Assembly (NCBI GenBank): GCA_023014485.1
Contig: JAJOZX010005800.1
Location: 186,001 to 250,000, forward strand
Length of the DNA stretch: 64,000 nt
Reading direction: 5' to 3'
DNA from: Bathynomus jamesi
Taxonomy: Eukaryota; Arthropoda; Malacostraca; Isopoda; Cirolanidae
Part shown: positions 32,579 through 43,269 of the stretch, one piece after another
How the letters are laid out: each line of letters opens with the position of its first letter
How positions within the stretch are numbered: the first letter of the stretch is position 1
Made by a program: the position numbers and the translations under genes
The notes under the pieces: generated by a model
Databases searched by the model: none
Seen by the model: only the letters and a program-made list of their open reading frames with translations
What the model was told of the DNA's origin: nothing

Positions 32579-33933
32579 ATGCTTAGTGCGATTGAGCGGA
32601 AATTGCACACCATTGGCTGTTCACTCCATCAGAAAGAGCTTCCTTTCAGAGCTGTTTCAAGCATCTTGATGGCAGTACCAAAAGTCCCACTGCTTTCACT
32701 GGTCCGCAGTGAAATTGACTACCAAGATCTGCCACAAGTGGAATTCACCAAACTCAGTGGCCCCCTGGATGACATGGAATTTGCTGAGGAGACACTGAAT
32801 GATCTCAGTAGCGACCAGAGGCTTCTTTTGGAGTATGTGCTTGGAATTTCCAGGGGCAAAGTCAACCCAAGATTTGCTGCCTGGAAAATTGGACCATTTA
32901 ACCATGCAAGATGGTTGACTTTGGCAATTAGATTGATGTGTCTGTGGACCAGAGGTGCTTACCCTCCAGAAATACAGGATAAGCTTTACGAGGCCATCAA
33001 CTTCATTGTGGAAGTGTATGCAGTCAGTTGGTTTGAGATCAAAAGGGACAGCAAGTTCCACAATCAGCAGCTGTACATCTTCAACATGATCCAGAGGATC
33101 AAGCAGCAGTCTGAAGAAATCCAGGGTGTTGCTTTCAAGAACCTGAAGTACAATGCTTTTGCCTTGCTGCCCGAGAATGTGCTGTACTCCATGATGAAGT
33201 CTGATGACTTGGAAGTGAGAGAAGCTGCTCTCAAGAAAATTCTGTCCATCAGGTAAGCATTTATTAATTTAAAAAAATGTGAAAAAAAAATTTGATTATG
33301 GGGATTTATTTAATAAAAAAAGGGCCGAGTTCTATAAATCCCCGTAATCGAATTTTTTTTTCACATTTTCTTATCCCAATTCCCCACCTCCCCTCTGATA
33401 ATGGAAATAATCTTACCTTCTTTCTGAAAAAAAATTCGATTATGGGGATTTAGAGAACTTTCTTTTTTTTTTTTTAATTTAAGTTAAATTAAATCAGCAA
33501 TTCTGAGACTAATAGGGATTAAATCTTAAACTGGAATAAAAAATAAATTAATTATTATTCTTTCAGAAGTGGGAAGCCAGCCAAGAAGAGGCTGAAGAAG
33601 ATCGCAGCCATCAACATTGAAGCTACCCACTGGTCAGAACTAATCAACCTTTCTCAAAGTGGCATCTGTGAACCTGCTCTCACAGAAAACTTTTCTGACC
33701 AGGAGCTTCAAGAAGCATTGCTGAATGGCACCAAGCTGGAGCTGCCTGATCTGCCTTCACATTCTCAGAGTGTTGAAAGGGCCGTGAAGCGGACATCTGA
33801 AGCTTCCCATACTGTTTATGGACTCGAATCAAGGCACAAACACATTCTGGCCAAAGCCCTAAGCCGCCAGATAAGGCCTTCCTTTGCTTCTAAGGGCTCT
33901 TACAGTGAAAATTATGATGATCTTGGGATCTAA
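32579..33933 (+). CDS. hAT-like family, member 3: C-terminal half, with one GT-AG intron
   Basis: Exon 1 starts at or near 32579 and ends at 33254; exon 2 runs from 33567 to the TAA at 33933. The junction ATCAG|GTAAGC...TTCTTTCAG|AAGTGG keeps the frame (SIR|SGKPAK). Motifs: CSLHQKELPF (C-x-x-H), HARWLTLAIRL, then SQSVERAVK (Glu) near the C-terminus. The first two catalytic Asp positions would lie upstream and are not in the window, so upstream exons are lost or beyond recognition. The polypyrimidine tract before 32586 could be an acceptor. An AATAAA lies at 33978. Both exons are free of stops, unlike most neighbours, so either a young insertion or a domesticated gene fragment. Confidence 0.65.
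33255..33566 (+). other. Intron with fold-back A/T-rich repeats
   Basis: GT-AG intron of about 312 bp. It contains TTTGATTATGGGGATTTA near 33290, its near-complement TAAATCCCCGTAATCGAA near 33335 and a third copy TTCGATTATGGGGATTTA near 33432, so much of the intron can fold on itself. Confidence 0.7.
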
Positions 33934-34685
33934 ATGTGTCTATTTGACTCTGTACATGTTTTTTTTAGTTTTTTTCAATAAAATTGTAACTTTTTTCATG
34001 ATTTTTTTATGAAAATAGCATGTTTTTTTCGGCCGAAAATTGCGAAAATGCGATTTTTTCGGTACGATTTTTTGACGATTTTTGAAACGGTTTCCTCAAA
34101 AAAACGGTTAAAGCTAGGGATCTGAAATTTTTTGTCAGTTATTATCATATTAAGCCCTGACTATCTCGACTAGTCCAAAGTCGATATCTAAAAAAATGCG
34201 GAAAATCAACCTACCTTATTATACATATAAGAAAGATAATTTTCTCGTGCAGATATATACAATCTCTTAAAACGCATATCTATAACTTGAGCGCTAACTA
34301 TTAATTTTCAAAATATATTTCTAATAATTTTTTTGAATTGATAAGAGGTTGTAAATTTATTTCTTACGCTTGTGGCCTTGATATGAATTTATATATTTTT
34401 TTTTTTTTTTAAGTTCAGGAAGAACCGATTCGCCTCTATTTAAAAGGGCATATCTCAGTAGAAAAACAAAGAAAAAGTGGGAGGAAAGACAGAGGAAAAA
34501 GAAAGGGTGGAGGGGACAGTCAAAGTGGAAAAAAAACAAGGATGACAAGGACTGCAGGGTCGAGCCCCATCATCCTTGGGTGCTAGGGCCGGGAGGGCGC
34601 ACGTGAAACCTCCAGGAACAAGCACGTACAAACGAGCACAAAGAGCACTCAAGGGCACGAGCTTAGAACCCCCTTGCGGGAATGA

Positions 34686-34687
<2 letters not shown>
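33934..34687. other. No gene recognised
   Basis: After the polyadenylation signal the sequence is T-rich with CGATTTTT-type repeats to about 34100. From 34440 to 34680 it is purine-rich. No supported coding region. Confidence 0.5.
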
Positions 34688-34742
<55 letters not shown>

Positions 34743-34878
34743 CATTATTATTATTTATTATTATTATTATTATTGTTATTATTATTATTATTATTGTCCC
34801 GAATTATATTCTCTCTCTCTCATATTCGTAGCAGATCTGGATATATAAAAAACTCCGAATAGTTCATTATTATTATTC

Positions 34879-34910
<32 letters not shown>

Positions 34911-35032
34911 GTTCCAAATTATGTTTTCTCTCTCTCTCTCTTATCTATTCATAACAGATCCGGTTTATTAATATTATTATTATTATCATTATTATTATTA
35001 TTTGAATTATATATATATATATATATATATAT
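34688..35032. repeat. (TA)n and (ATT)n microsatellites
   Basis: TA repeats at 34688-34740 and 35010-35032, ATT-type repeats at 34741-34797, 34866-34910 and 34965-35002, with CT-rich pieces between. Confidence 0.9.
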
Positions 35033-35629
35033 CAGTGGCGACTCGTGGTATAAATGTATAGGGGTGCGATTTCATAAAATTGTACGACAACACGGACTCA
35101 CAATAGGCTAGCGCGAATCCAGCTGCCGCTCACAAGAGTACTTGTATTAACATATGCGGCTATGCCAGACGCACAATTCTAGTTAATTACAAATAAGTAA
35201 TAATTTCAATAAAATACATATAAATGGCTTATATCATTATTACTGAAGTAACTATTAGTAAAAATAAAGTTGTTATTATAAAAAAAATTCGCGATTGTAC
35301 TTATATTTTCATTACAACAGTAAAATATAATTTATATTTACTTGAGCGAAAAATCTATCGCTCCATTTGGCTGCAATATTATTTTGTATTCAAACAGCGA
35401 TACGCTGTTTGAAGCTATGCTATAAGTTTAGAATATTATGTACTGTATGAAGGCTTACTCAAAATGCCTCATGAATCATGATATGCCACATGAATTTTTA
35501 AAATATATTTCAAGAATATTTTTTTTAATATCTTAAAATTAATATATTTTTTATCTGTTAAATTAATATTTATCGTTTCAAGCAAGGAGGAGCGACCGCT
35601 CCATCGCTCCTATACGCCAGTCGCCACTG
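35033..35629. mobile_element. hAT-type MITE in a (TA)n tract
   Basis: 597-bp element with ends CAGTGGCGACT on both strands. Flanks ATATATAT (35025-35032 and 35630-35637) fit an 8-bp target duplication, although the microsatellite makes this less certain. No transposase. Confidence 0.8.
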
Positions 35630-36003
35630 ATATATATATATATATACGTAATAATTGACTAGCCTACGAACACCGTCTGTGTCACGTCTCATAGTAATTT
35701 TAATAGTTCTAAAAAATTAAGCAAATTTATTCTTAAACATAATGTAGCGCTATATATATATAACACAGTATATAGATATAATTAAAATAATAATAATAAT
35801 GATAATGCCAAACACTAATAGCACCAAAGATATATTTAAAATAACCAAAGATATATTTAAAATAATTATGGAGAGCACCCACTTATTAAATTAAAAAAAA
35901 ATCTGATGGAAGCATAATCCAATTTTAAGGAAACCACGCCTATAGGGACATCTCCAGCCAATCAGAAAACCTACCATCTGTTGATTGGTGTTTTCAGCTC
36001 AAG
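35630..36003. other. No gene recognised
   Basis: AT-rich DNA with short TA runs. It contains a local repeat CCAAAGATATATTTAAAATAA, twice near 35824-35862. Confidence 0.5.
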
Positions 36004-36035
36004 ATCACGTCGCTTGAAATGGAACGTTATTCCCC

Positions 36036-36203
36036 GTCATATAAAAGGGACAGCTTCACCTCGAAAGCGCGCTCGTTATTAATTTTTCCAGTGAATATTC
36101 TCGATCGGTTAGCCGCAATGAGTTCTAACACGCCAGAATTTACAAACAGTGAAATAGAACGCTATTCTTTACCAGATGTGTTCGAATCCGTAGACATGGC
36201 GTA
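36036..36203 (+). promoter_or_regulatory. Candidate promoter and first coding exon
   Basis: TATAAAAGG at about 36038 is followed by an ATG at 36118, 27 open codons (MSSNTPEFTNSEIERYSL...) and a strong donor GTAAGT at 36200. This may be the first exon of the Ginger-like gene that follows. I do not recognise the peptide and no acceptor is proven. Confidence 0.35.
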
Positions 36204-36261
36204 AGTAATGTACGTGAAGTGCCTTGAATATACACACACACACACACACACACATATATTC

Positions 36262-36298
<37 letters not shown>
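36262..36298. repeat. (TA)n microsatellite after (CA)n
   Basis: CA repeats at 36232-36253 and TA repeats to 36298. Confidence 0.9.
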
Positions 36299-36301
<3 letters not shown>

Positions 36302-37329
36302 ACCGGCAATTTCTTAATTCAGGCGTTTAATTAAAATACTAATTTTTTAGTCAATTAACGGAATGCCTAATTTAGTCAGTCATTTAATTTGTTGGCTAAA
36401 TATTACAAGGAATTTAATTAAATGCTGAAAAATTTCCGAAATATTCCACAAATTTCCTGGTAGGCAATATATGGCGACTTATGGTATGTGAGGTCATTAA
36501 CCCTAAACGAAGCACTGTCAGTTGGTGCAAAACTATACAGTTAGCGTAACAAGCCAGTGCTGTAAAGAGCAAACAATGGAGCAGAAATTTACTGCTAAAT
36601 TCTTGCAAATATTAGAAGACGGCAAAAAAAAAAAAATTATGGCCAAAAAGTAAATACAATGAAGTTCTGGCAGCAGTAAAACAGTCCCAGAAAGCCACTC
36701 CAATGGATTACTATTCTGGGAAAAGGTAAGAGAAGTGTGCTTAGTTTAGTTTAGTTAAGTATAGTTTAATTAAGTTATTATTATATGTGCTTAAATGTGA
36801 AGTGTGCTTAGTTTACTTTAGCTAAGTATAACTTAGTTGTTGCTATTAAATATTTATTTGTTTATTTATTTAATGTGTGTTATTTACTGTGTTATTTACT
36901 ATTATTATAATGTTGTAATGTTTAATGTTATAATGTTTCAGACCAAAAAAGACCCTAGGATCTACTCATGGCTGGTCTACCTAACTCTGTTCGTAATTGT
37001 GTATTGTGCATGTCCTCCGTGGTGGCGGAGGGGACCTACAATTTTACGTGGGTTTCGACCACAAACCCTCGATTTTACTACCTTAAACTATAACGAATCT
37101 GTCAAAATATGCGTCTAATCGATTTTTAAACATGTTTATAGACGTGCTACTAATTACTTCTACCGGCAAACTATTCCACCTATTTACTATTCTATGCGTA
37201 AAAAAGTTTCTGGCAAATGCTGTCTCGAACCTTCTACTTGTCAACTTACACCCGTTATTTCTAGTCCCATTATATTGAGATATTTCGAAAGAGTTATCTC
37301 TATCTACGTTATCGAATCATTCATAATTT

Positions 37330-39855
37330 TGAAAACCTAGATTAGATCACCCCTTAGCCTCCTAGTCTCGAGTGTAGTCAATTTTAACTCCTTAATCCTA
37401 TCCTCGTACGATTTCGACCTAAGCGACGGAATCATCTTAGTTGCTCGTCTTTGAACTCTTTCGATTTTGTCTATATCTTTTTGTATATACGGATTCCAAA
37501 ATTGGATCGCGTACTCCAAATGGGGTCTAACTAATGATTTATAAAGAGGAACAATAATATCGCGCGATTTGTACTCAAAATTCCGAGCAATAAAACATAA
37601 CACTTTGTTCGCTTTATTGACCGCTGCTGTACTTTGTTTCGCTACTTTTAAATCACCAGTGAGTATAACTCCTAAATCTTTTTCCTGCTAACTCCTTCCT
37701 TGACATACTGTACGCAAAATTACCGTTACGCGAACCTATATGTAAAATTTTGCGCTTATCGACGTTAAATCTCGTTTGCCATGTGACTGACTAATCAACG
37801 ATTTTAGTCAGATCTTCCTGGATTTTACCTCTATCTTCGTCATTAATCGCCCTACCACCCAACTTCGTGTCATCCGCAAACTTTGAAACTGTACTGACTA
37901 GGCCGACATCTTGGGCAAGGGTCCCAATACAGAACCCTGAGGAACGCCGCTCCCTACATTAGCCCAACACGACTCCGCTCCATCAACGACCACCCTCTGT
38001 TTCCTACCTCGCAACCACTCTTCCATCCAATTTATTACTACACCCCTGATTCCATGAGCCTTAGTTTTTTCAATGAGTCTTTTGTGCGGTACGGTGTCAA
38101 ACGTTTTTTGAAAATCTAAATACACTACATCAACCGCACGATGACTATCGTAAACGTCAACCACGTTTTGAAAGAATTCTGAAAGATTAGTTAGGCAAGA
38201 TTTGTTTCGCCTAAAACCGTGCTGCGTATTTCTAATCAAGTTATGCAATTCTAAGTGTTCGACTATACGATCCCTAATTATTGATTCCAGTAGTTTACCT
38301 ACAACAGACGTTAAACTGATTGACCTATAATTTCCCGCCGCACCTTTATCGCCTTTCTTAAAGATAGGTGTTACGTTTGATAACTTGAAATTATCTGGTA
38401 CGCACCCCTCAGAAATAGACGCATTCAAAATCTTTGTTAGCGGCACAAAAATGCTATCTTTTAATTTTAATTCTTTTAGTTGTATGGGATATATGGAATC
38501 TGGCACCGGTGATTTACGCATTTTCATTTTATCAATATAATGCATTACCTCCCCTTCACTAACCAAAATATTGTTCAAAATAGTACCATTATCAAAAGGT
38601 ATTATGCTTATGACCGTAGGGATATTCGTTACATCTTCTATAGTAAAAACCGACTCAAAAACTTCATTTAGCACGGTAGCCATTTCCTTCTTTTCAGAAA
38701 CTAGCTCTCCGTTAACATTTTTCAACGGCCCCAAGACACTTTTTACTGGATTTGTATTGTTGATGTATTGAAAGAATTGTTTGGGGTTTTCTTTACCGTC
38801 ACGAGCTATGGAGATTTCAAATTCGCGCTTGGACTTTTTTATTACACTTTTCGCTTCACGTCTTACAGATATGTAGTTGTTTCGTAACCACAAATTGTCT
38901 TTATCGCAATTGTGTAGCCTATAAGCCCTATCTCTATTAATTATAATGTCTCCTACTCTAGAAGTAAACCACAAGGGCTTGTTGTTTACTTTCGCATGCT
39001 TAATTTTGTACGGTACACATTCCTCATTTATAGTCCTAAATACTGATTCAAACGATTCCCACATTAGTTTTGCGTTGGAGATCGCCATTACGTTTTCCCA
39101 ATTGACGTGTAACAATTCATTTCGACATTTACAAATGTCTGCGTGCTGGAAGTTAGGAATTTTAGTCGAGTTAGCTGGTTTCGAGTGACTTACTGAGAAG
39201 ACAAACTCTACCATATTGTGATCGTTATTGCTTAACGGTTCTATTACTTGAAGATCAGTGATTAGCCTATCGTCCGTAGTTATTACTAAATCTAAAATAC
39301 GGTCCAACCTCGTAGGGTCCCCAACCTTTTGAATAAGAAAGCTATCCTCGAGAAAATTAACTAAACGATTACCTTCCGCGTCTCCCTGCATTGTATCGTA
39401 ATTTACGTTCGCGCAATTAAAGTCACCCATAACTAAGGCCTGCTCACTACCTATTATTCTCTTTAGTTCACGATATAACGCTTCGTCCGTATCAGCTGTT
39501 TGATTAGGGGGCCTATATATAACGGCAACAACAAGTTTGAAATCGTTCAATTTAAGTTCTGCTATAGTCGAATCTATTGGTTCTGGAATTGTTTGCTTCA
39601 CTTCTATATCGTTCGCAATATTATCTTTGATATACAACATAACCGCCTCCTCGCCTACCTATTCTGTTTTTAACAAAAAGTCTATAACCTCTAATTTGAT
39701 ACTCCCCTACAATTCACGTGTTTCAGTGCTAAGCCACGATTCATTTATCGCAATTAAATCAGTCTTTACAAGCAATTAAAGAAAAAAATTCGTTTATTTT
39801 ATTTCGTAGGCTACGAGCATTTAAGGGTAGAACCTTCAAATTGTTTGTAATTGCG
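37330..39855 (-). pseudogene. CR1 ORF2: AP-endonuclease and reverse transcriptase
   Basis: A long open stretch at 37898-39640 (580 codons) plus shifted ends. Endonuclease: VAVIYRPPNQ, VMGDFNC and SNNDHNMVEF. Reverse transcriptase: the SPVPDSIYPIQLKEL entry motif, VTPIFKKGDKGAAGNYRSISL, GFRRNKSCLTN, VYLDFQKTFDTVPH (first catalytic Asp) and GVPQGSVLGP. The FADD motif comes after the frame is lost near 37900 (FADDTKLGG near 37880). The C-terminal end (37337-37603) carries LEYAIQFWNPYIQKDIDKIERVQRRATK. Inactive as read, with only a few breaks. Confidence 0.85.
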
Positions 39856-39904
39856 ACACCTTCGCGAGCGCAAGGGAAATTTGCGGAAATTACGCCGGAA
39901 CCGT

Positions 39905-40760
39905 TCGAGTTACGGCAGCCTGAGAAAAAGAGACAGTATTATGAAATAGTCTTCCAAAACGCGCAGCTCCAACGTCATTAAGATGAAGTCCATCTCCGAG
40001 GAACAAGTCTCTCCTGCCGTAGAAACTGTTCCAAATATTCGCAAAATGCACTCCTTCCTGTTGGCAAAGAGACTTTAGATTATTGTTGATATAGGTCGCC
40101 TAGCTGTAGAAATCGCTACGTTGGATAATTCGAGGAAGTATACCTGTTAAAACAATCTTATTAGTTTTTCCCTTTAGTCGCTCTAGTAAGTCCCTGTAAC
40201 TAGCCAGCAGCTCTTCCGATCTAGAATTTAAAACGTTATTAGTACCTACATGAATAAAAAACGTTGTGTCCTCAGAGGTTTCGTCTGTAAAATGGTCAAC
40301 ACTATTAGTTATATCCTCCACCCTTGCACCAGGGTAGCAGTAACGGCGCCTACGACGAGGTTTCTCCCACAGAATTCCTCGAGCTGCCCTCGAACAATGG
40401 AATCGCCAACGAGTCGTATTTCCGGTTCATCAGCATCTTCGAAATCTAAAACAGAAAACTTATTGTTTGTTATTACTGGTAGACAAGTCTTAGGTTTTCT
40501 CAATGGGGCTCCATTACGCACTTGAACGAAGGGTTGGGAACTAGGGGAAGAGAGAGGGATTAGTACTATTTATATTATTAGTAGAAACTGAGGCAGGAGG
40601 GGTCGTAACTGGAGTCTCAAGGGATTCTAATTTTGCCGTCAGGAGCATCACTTTTTCTTCAAGCCTCACTCTGGCCTCCCTCTCACGTTTTAACTCGTTC
40701 CTGAGGACTTCCATGATTGAGCACCAACTGCAAACTAACTATTCATCATTATTAGCCATT
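39905..40760 (-). pseudogene. CR1 ORF1-like protein: coiled coil plus SGNH esterase domain
   Basis: The minus strand shows a short coiled-coil-like segment (EVLRNELKREREARVRLEEK, near 40680) and then an SGNH/GDSL hydrolase domain: LVGDSIVRG (nucleophile block, near 40415), FFIHVGTNN (Gly/Asn block, near 40245) and DGLHLNDVGA (Asp-His block, near 39985). CR1 ORF1 proteins are known to carry such esterase domains. Frames shift near 40330 and 40090, and an in-frame stop follows the first Met (near 40745), so it is broken as read. Confidence 0.7.
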
Positions 40761-40870
40761 GTAAACGCGTAAGCGCAAATTTCACTTCACAGCGACTGCA
40801 AGTACTTGACGGGGGTGCCATGCTCTTAATTAATTAAAAAACAAAAAACAAAAGACGAGCGTTTGGAAAT

Positions 40871-41110
40871 TAATAAATTAAACGTAGGTCTACCGCGTGC
40901 TTATTGTGCCGTCACCTGCGCAAACCCGCAAAAATTTTCTTGAAATGCAGAAACAGGTTTTTGTAACACAAATTTATACTAAAGAATATATACTTAATTA
41001 AACTACCGACGAAACATCTGTAAAAGAAAAAGTATTAATAAAACTTATCTGTCCGCTATTCGACCGACTTTTTCTTTCCTTTTTTCCTTTTTCCCACGGT
41101 GGGTGACCAC
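40871..41110. other. No gene recognised
   Basis: AT-rich DNA between the CR1 5' end and the 63-bp minisatellite. Confidence 0.4.
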
Positions 41111-41402
41111 ACTCTACTTGATCCCCCGAAGGATGGGAAAATGAACCTTATGAAATCTCGTTTCTTGATAGATTTGAAAAACAAAAAAGGCAAACAAGAG
41201 AATTTCAACCTTATGAAACCTCGTTTAGTGATAGATTCGAAAAACAAGCAAGGCAAATAAGGGAATTTCAACCTTATGAAACCTCGTTTAGTAATAGATT
41301 CGAAAAACAAGCAAGGCAAATAAGGGAATTTCAACCTTATGAAACCTCGTTTAGTAATAGATTCGGGAAACAAACAAGGCAAACCATGTGCACTAGCGTT
41401 GG
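41110..41402 (+). repeat. 63-bp minisatellite, about four copies, one frame open
   Basis: Four copies of a 63-bp unit containing GATAGATTCGAAAAACAAGC, from about 41148 to 41390. Because 63 is a multiple of three, one plus-strand frame stays open and repeats a 21-residue pattern (ETSFS(D/N)RFEKQARQIREFQPY). There is no start codon or splice site I trust. The stretch 41403-41668 holds nothing else recognisable. Confidence 0.8.
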
Positions 41403-42503
41403 TTTAATCAAATAATATAGTAATAGAGTCAATAAATGAAATATATTCGTTAATGAATGATTAGTAACACGAAGTAATTTAGTTAAGAATGCACCAAACA
41501 CTATTTTTTTAAAAGACACTTCAACGAAAACCACTTATTCACTTGGTAAAAATGGACACTCGATAAAACACGTCTGTTCAAAAGGAAAGACTGATCACTG
41601 ATGATGACTGATCACTGATGATGACATTATTTAAGCATATTACATTATTGGTTGGTATTTAATAGGTTTGAAGTTCTTCATTGCGGAGATTTCGAATCTG
41701 TGATCAAGAAAAGAGGGAGTGATAAAGATCCCATCCTATACTTCGTGGGTGCAGATGTCTACAGGGTTGTACATCAGCTCACATCAATACCGGACATTGT
41801 GGAAGGGATAAAATGATAAAGGAAATTAAAGAAATGTATGCAAACATTACAAAAGAAGTATCATCACTGCTCAAAGAACTATGTGATGAGTGTCAGCTGA
41901 AAAAGAGAAAATTTGCTAACAAAGGTATTGTAGTAAAGCCTTAACTCCAGAGGTCAGGTTGACCTCATTGACATTCATTCTATAAGGTTTGAGGAATACA
42001 AGTTTATTATGCACTATGAAGACCACCCTACAAAATTTTCAGTGCTAAGGCCATTAAAATCAAAACGTGCTGCTGAAGTAGCATACCACTTATGGACATA
42101 TTCCTGGTTTTTGGAGCGCCTTACATCCTCCAAAGTGACAATGGTCGGGAATTTACGGCTTCAGTAATAAATTAAATAGAGGATTTCTGGCCTGCTTGCA
42201 TCATTGTACATGGTAAACCTCGGCATCCACAACCTCAAGGAAGTGTAGAACGTGCTAATGCAGACGTTAAGGACATGCTAGTAACTTGGATGAGGGATAA
42301 CAATACGAAGGATTGGGCAGTTGGCTTGAAGTTTGTGCAATTTACTAAGAACAATAGTTATCACTCCGGTATACAAAGGTCTCCTTACAGAGCTATGTTT
42401 GGGTGTGATGCGAAAATAGGATTAGCTATATCATCTCCACCACAAGAAGTTCTTTGAACCGTAGAAACAGAAGAGGCGCTGATGAAGTAATGCAGAGAAG
42501 AAA

Positions 42504-42881
42504 GTGGAGGTGAAGTGTTCAGAGGAAAGTGGTGAAGAGCGTTCAGAGGAAAGTGGTGAAAAGCGTTCAGAGGAAAGTGGTGAAAAGCGTTCAGAGGAAA
42601 GTGGTGAAGAGCGTTCAGAGGAAAGTGGTGAAGAGCTTTCGGAGGAAAGAGGTGAAGAGCGTTCGGAGGATAGAGGTGAAGTGCGTTCAGAGGAAAGAGG
42701 AGAAGAGCGTTCGGAGGAAAGTGGTGAAGAGCGTTCAGAGGAAAGAGGTAAAGAGCATTCAGAGGAAGGAGGTGAAGAGCGTTCGGAGGAAAAGGTGAAG
42801 AGCGTTCGGAGGAAAGAGGTGAAGTGCGTTCAGAGAAAGGAGGTGAAGAGCGTTCAGAGGAAAGAAGTGATACGTGTTTAG
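42504..42881 (+). repeat. 24-bp repeat region (Glu/Ser/Arg-rich)
   Basis: About 15 copies of GTGAAGAGCGTTCAGAGGAAA with small changes, inside the C-terminal half of the Ginger-like gene. Two plus frames and one minus frame stay open across it, so open frame length here is not evidence for coding. Confidence 0.9.
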
Positions 42882-43269
42882 TTGAAAATAATGAAGTAGA
42901 AGACGATAGAGGAGAAAATCTCATATTAAATGAGAGAAGAGTAGCTGTAGAAGGACTACAGAAACAGAGTCAGAAAATGGTAAGGAATTCATACAAGATA
43001 TTAAAAGACGTAAAGTTAGGTTCCACAGTGGTGCTACCTATTCCCAATGTGGACAGAGAAAAAGGAGATACGCATAATATCATGGCCCTTGTGTTCAACA
43101 AATCTGAGAAAGGTTACAAACTTGCTACGAAGGATGGAATACTTATTGGTTACTATTCGCGTGCACAATTTGAAATCTGCGATGGTACTTTTTATCAAGT
43201 GACACAGTAAATTTGGAAGGAGAACTAACTCTCAGACAAGCTGTGAGAAAACAATCGTTTAGTTCTGGT

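Larger units (their letters stand above)
36942..40870 (-). mobile_element. CR1-type LINE, nearly full length, minus strand
   Basis: On the minus strand the 5' end is near 40870 and the 3' end near 36942. It shares its terminal 3' sequence (AAGACCCTAGGATC...TGAGTAGATCC region and ACCCACGTAAAATTGTAGGTCC-type sequence) with the copy at 43266-45610. It encodes an ORF1-like esterase protein and an endonuclease/reverse transcriptase ORF2. It lies in the presumed intron of the Ginger-like gene. Confidence 0.85.
36576..43265 (+). pseudogene. Ginger/KRBA2-like integrase gene, split by one CR1 LINE and truncated by another
   Basis: The exon at 36576-36725 (MEQKFTAKFLQILEDG...YNEVLAAVKQSQKATPMDYYSGK) ends at GTAAGAG. 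The next recognisable exon starts after TTTAATAG near 41669 (FEVLHCGDFESVIKKRGSDKDPILYFV). The integrase core follows in shifting frames: LQSDNGREF (second Asp), HGKPRHPQPQGSVERAN (Glu) and a fold ending near 42460. Then comes a low-complexity Glu/Ser/Arg repeat, a C-terminal domain (VLPIPNVDREKGDTHN...YYSRAQFEIC) and, after a frameshift near 43195, LTLRQAVRKQS cut off near 43265 by a CR1 element. The layout matches KRAB-A-domain-containing protein 2-like genes related to Ginger transposons. The intron holding the first CR1 is inferred. Confidence 0.7.

Noticed and set aside
41148..41390. CRISPR-like spaced repeats (also 42504-42881)
   Set aside because: Repeats are contiguous minisatellites without unique spacers, in eukaryotic DNA.
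42385..42924. Antisense frame of repeated Pro/His/Leu-rich peptide
   Set aside because: It is the reverse strand of the 24-bp repeat inside the Ginger-like gene.
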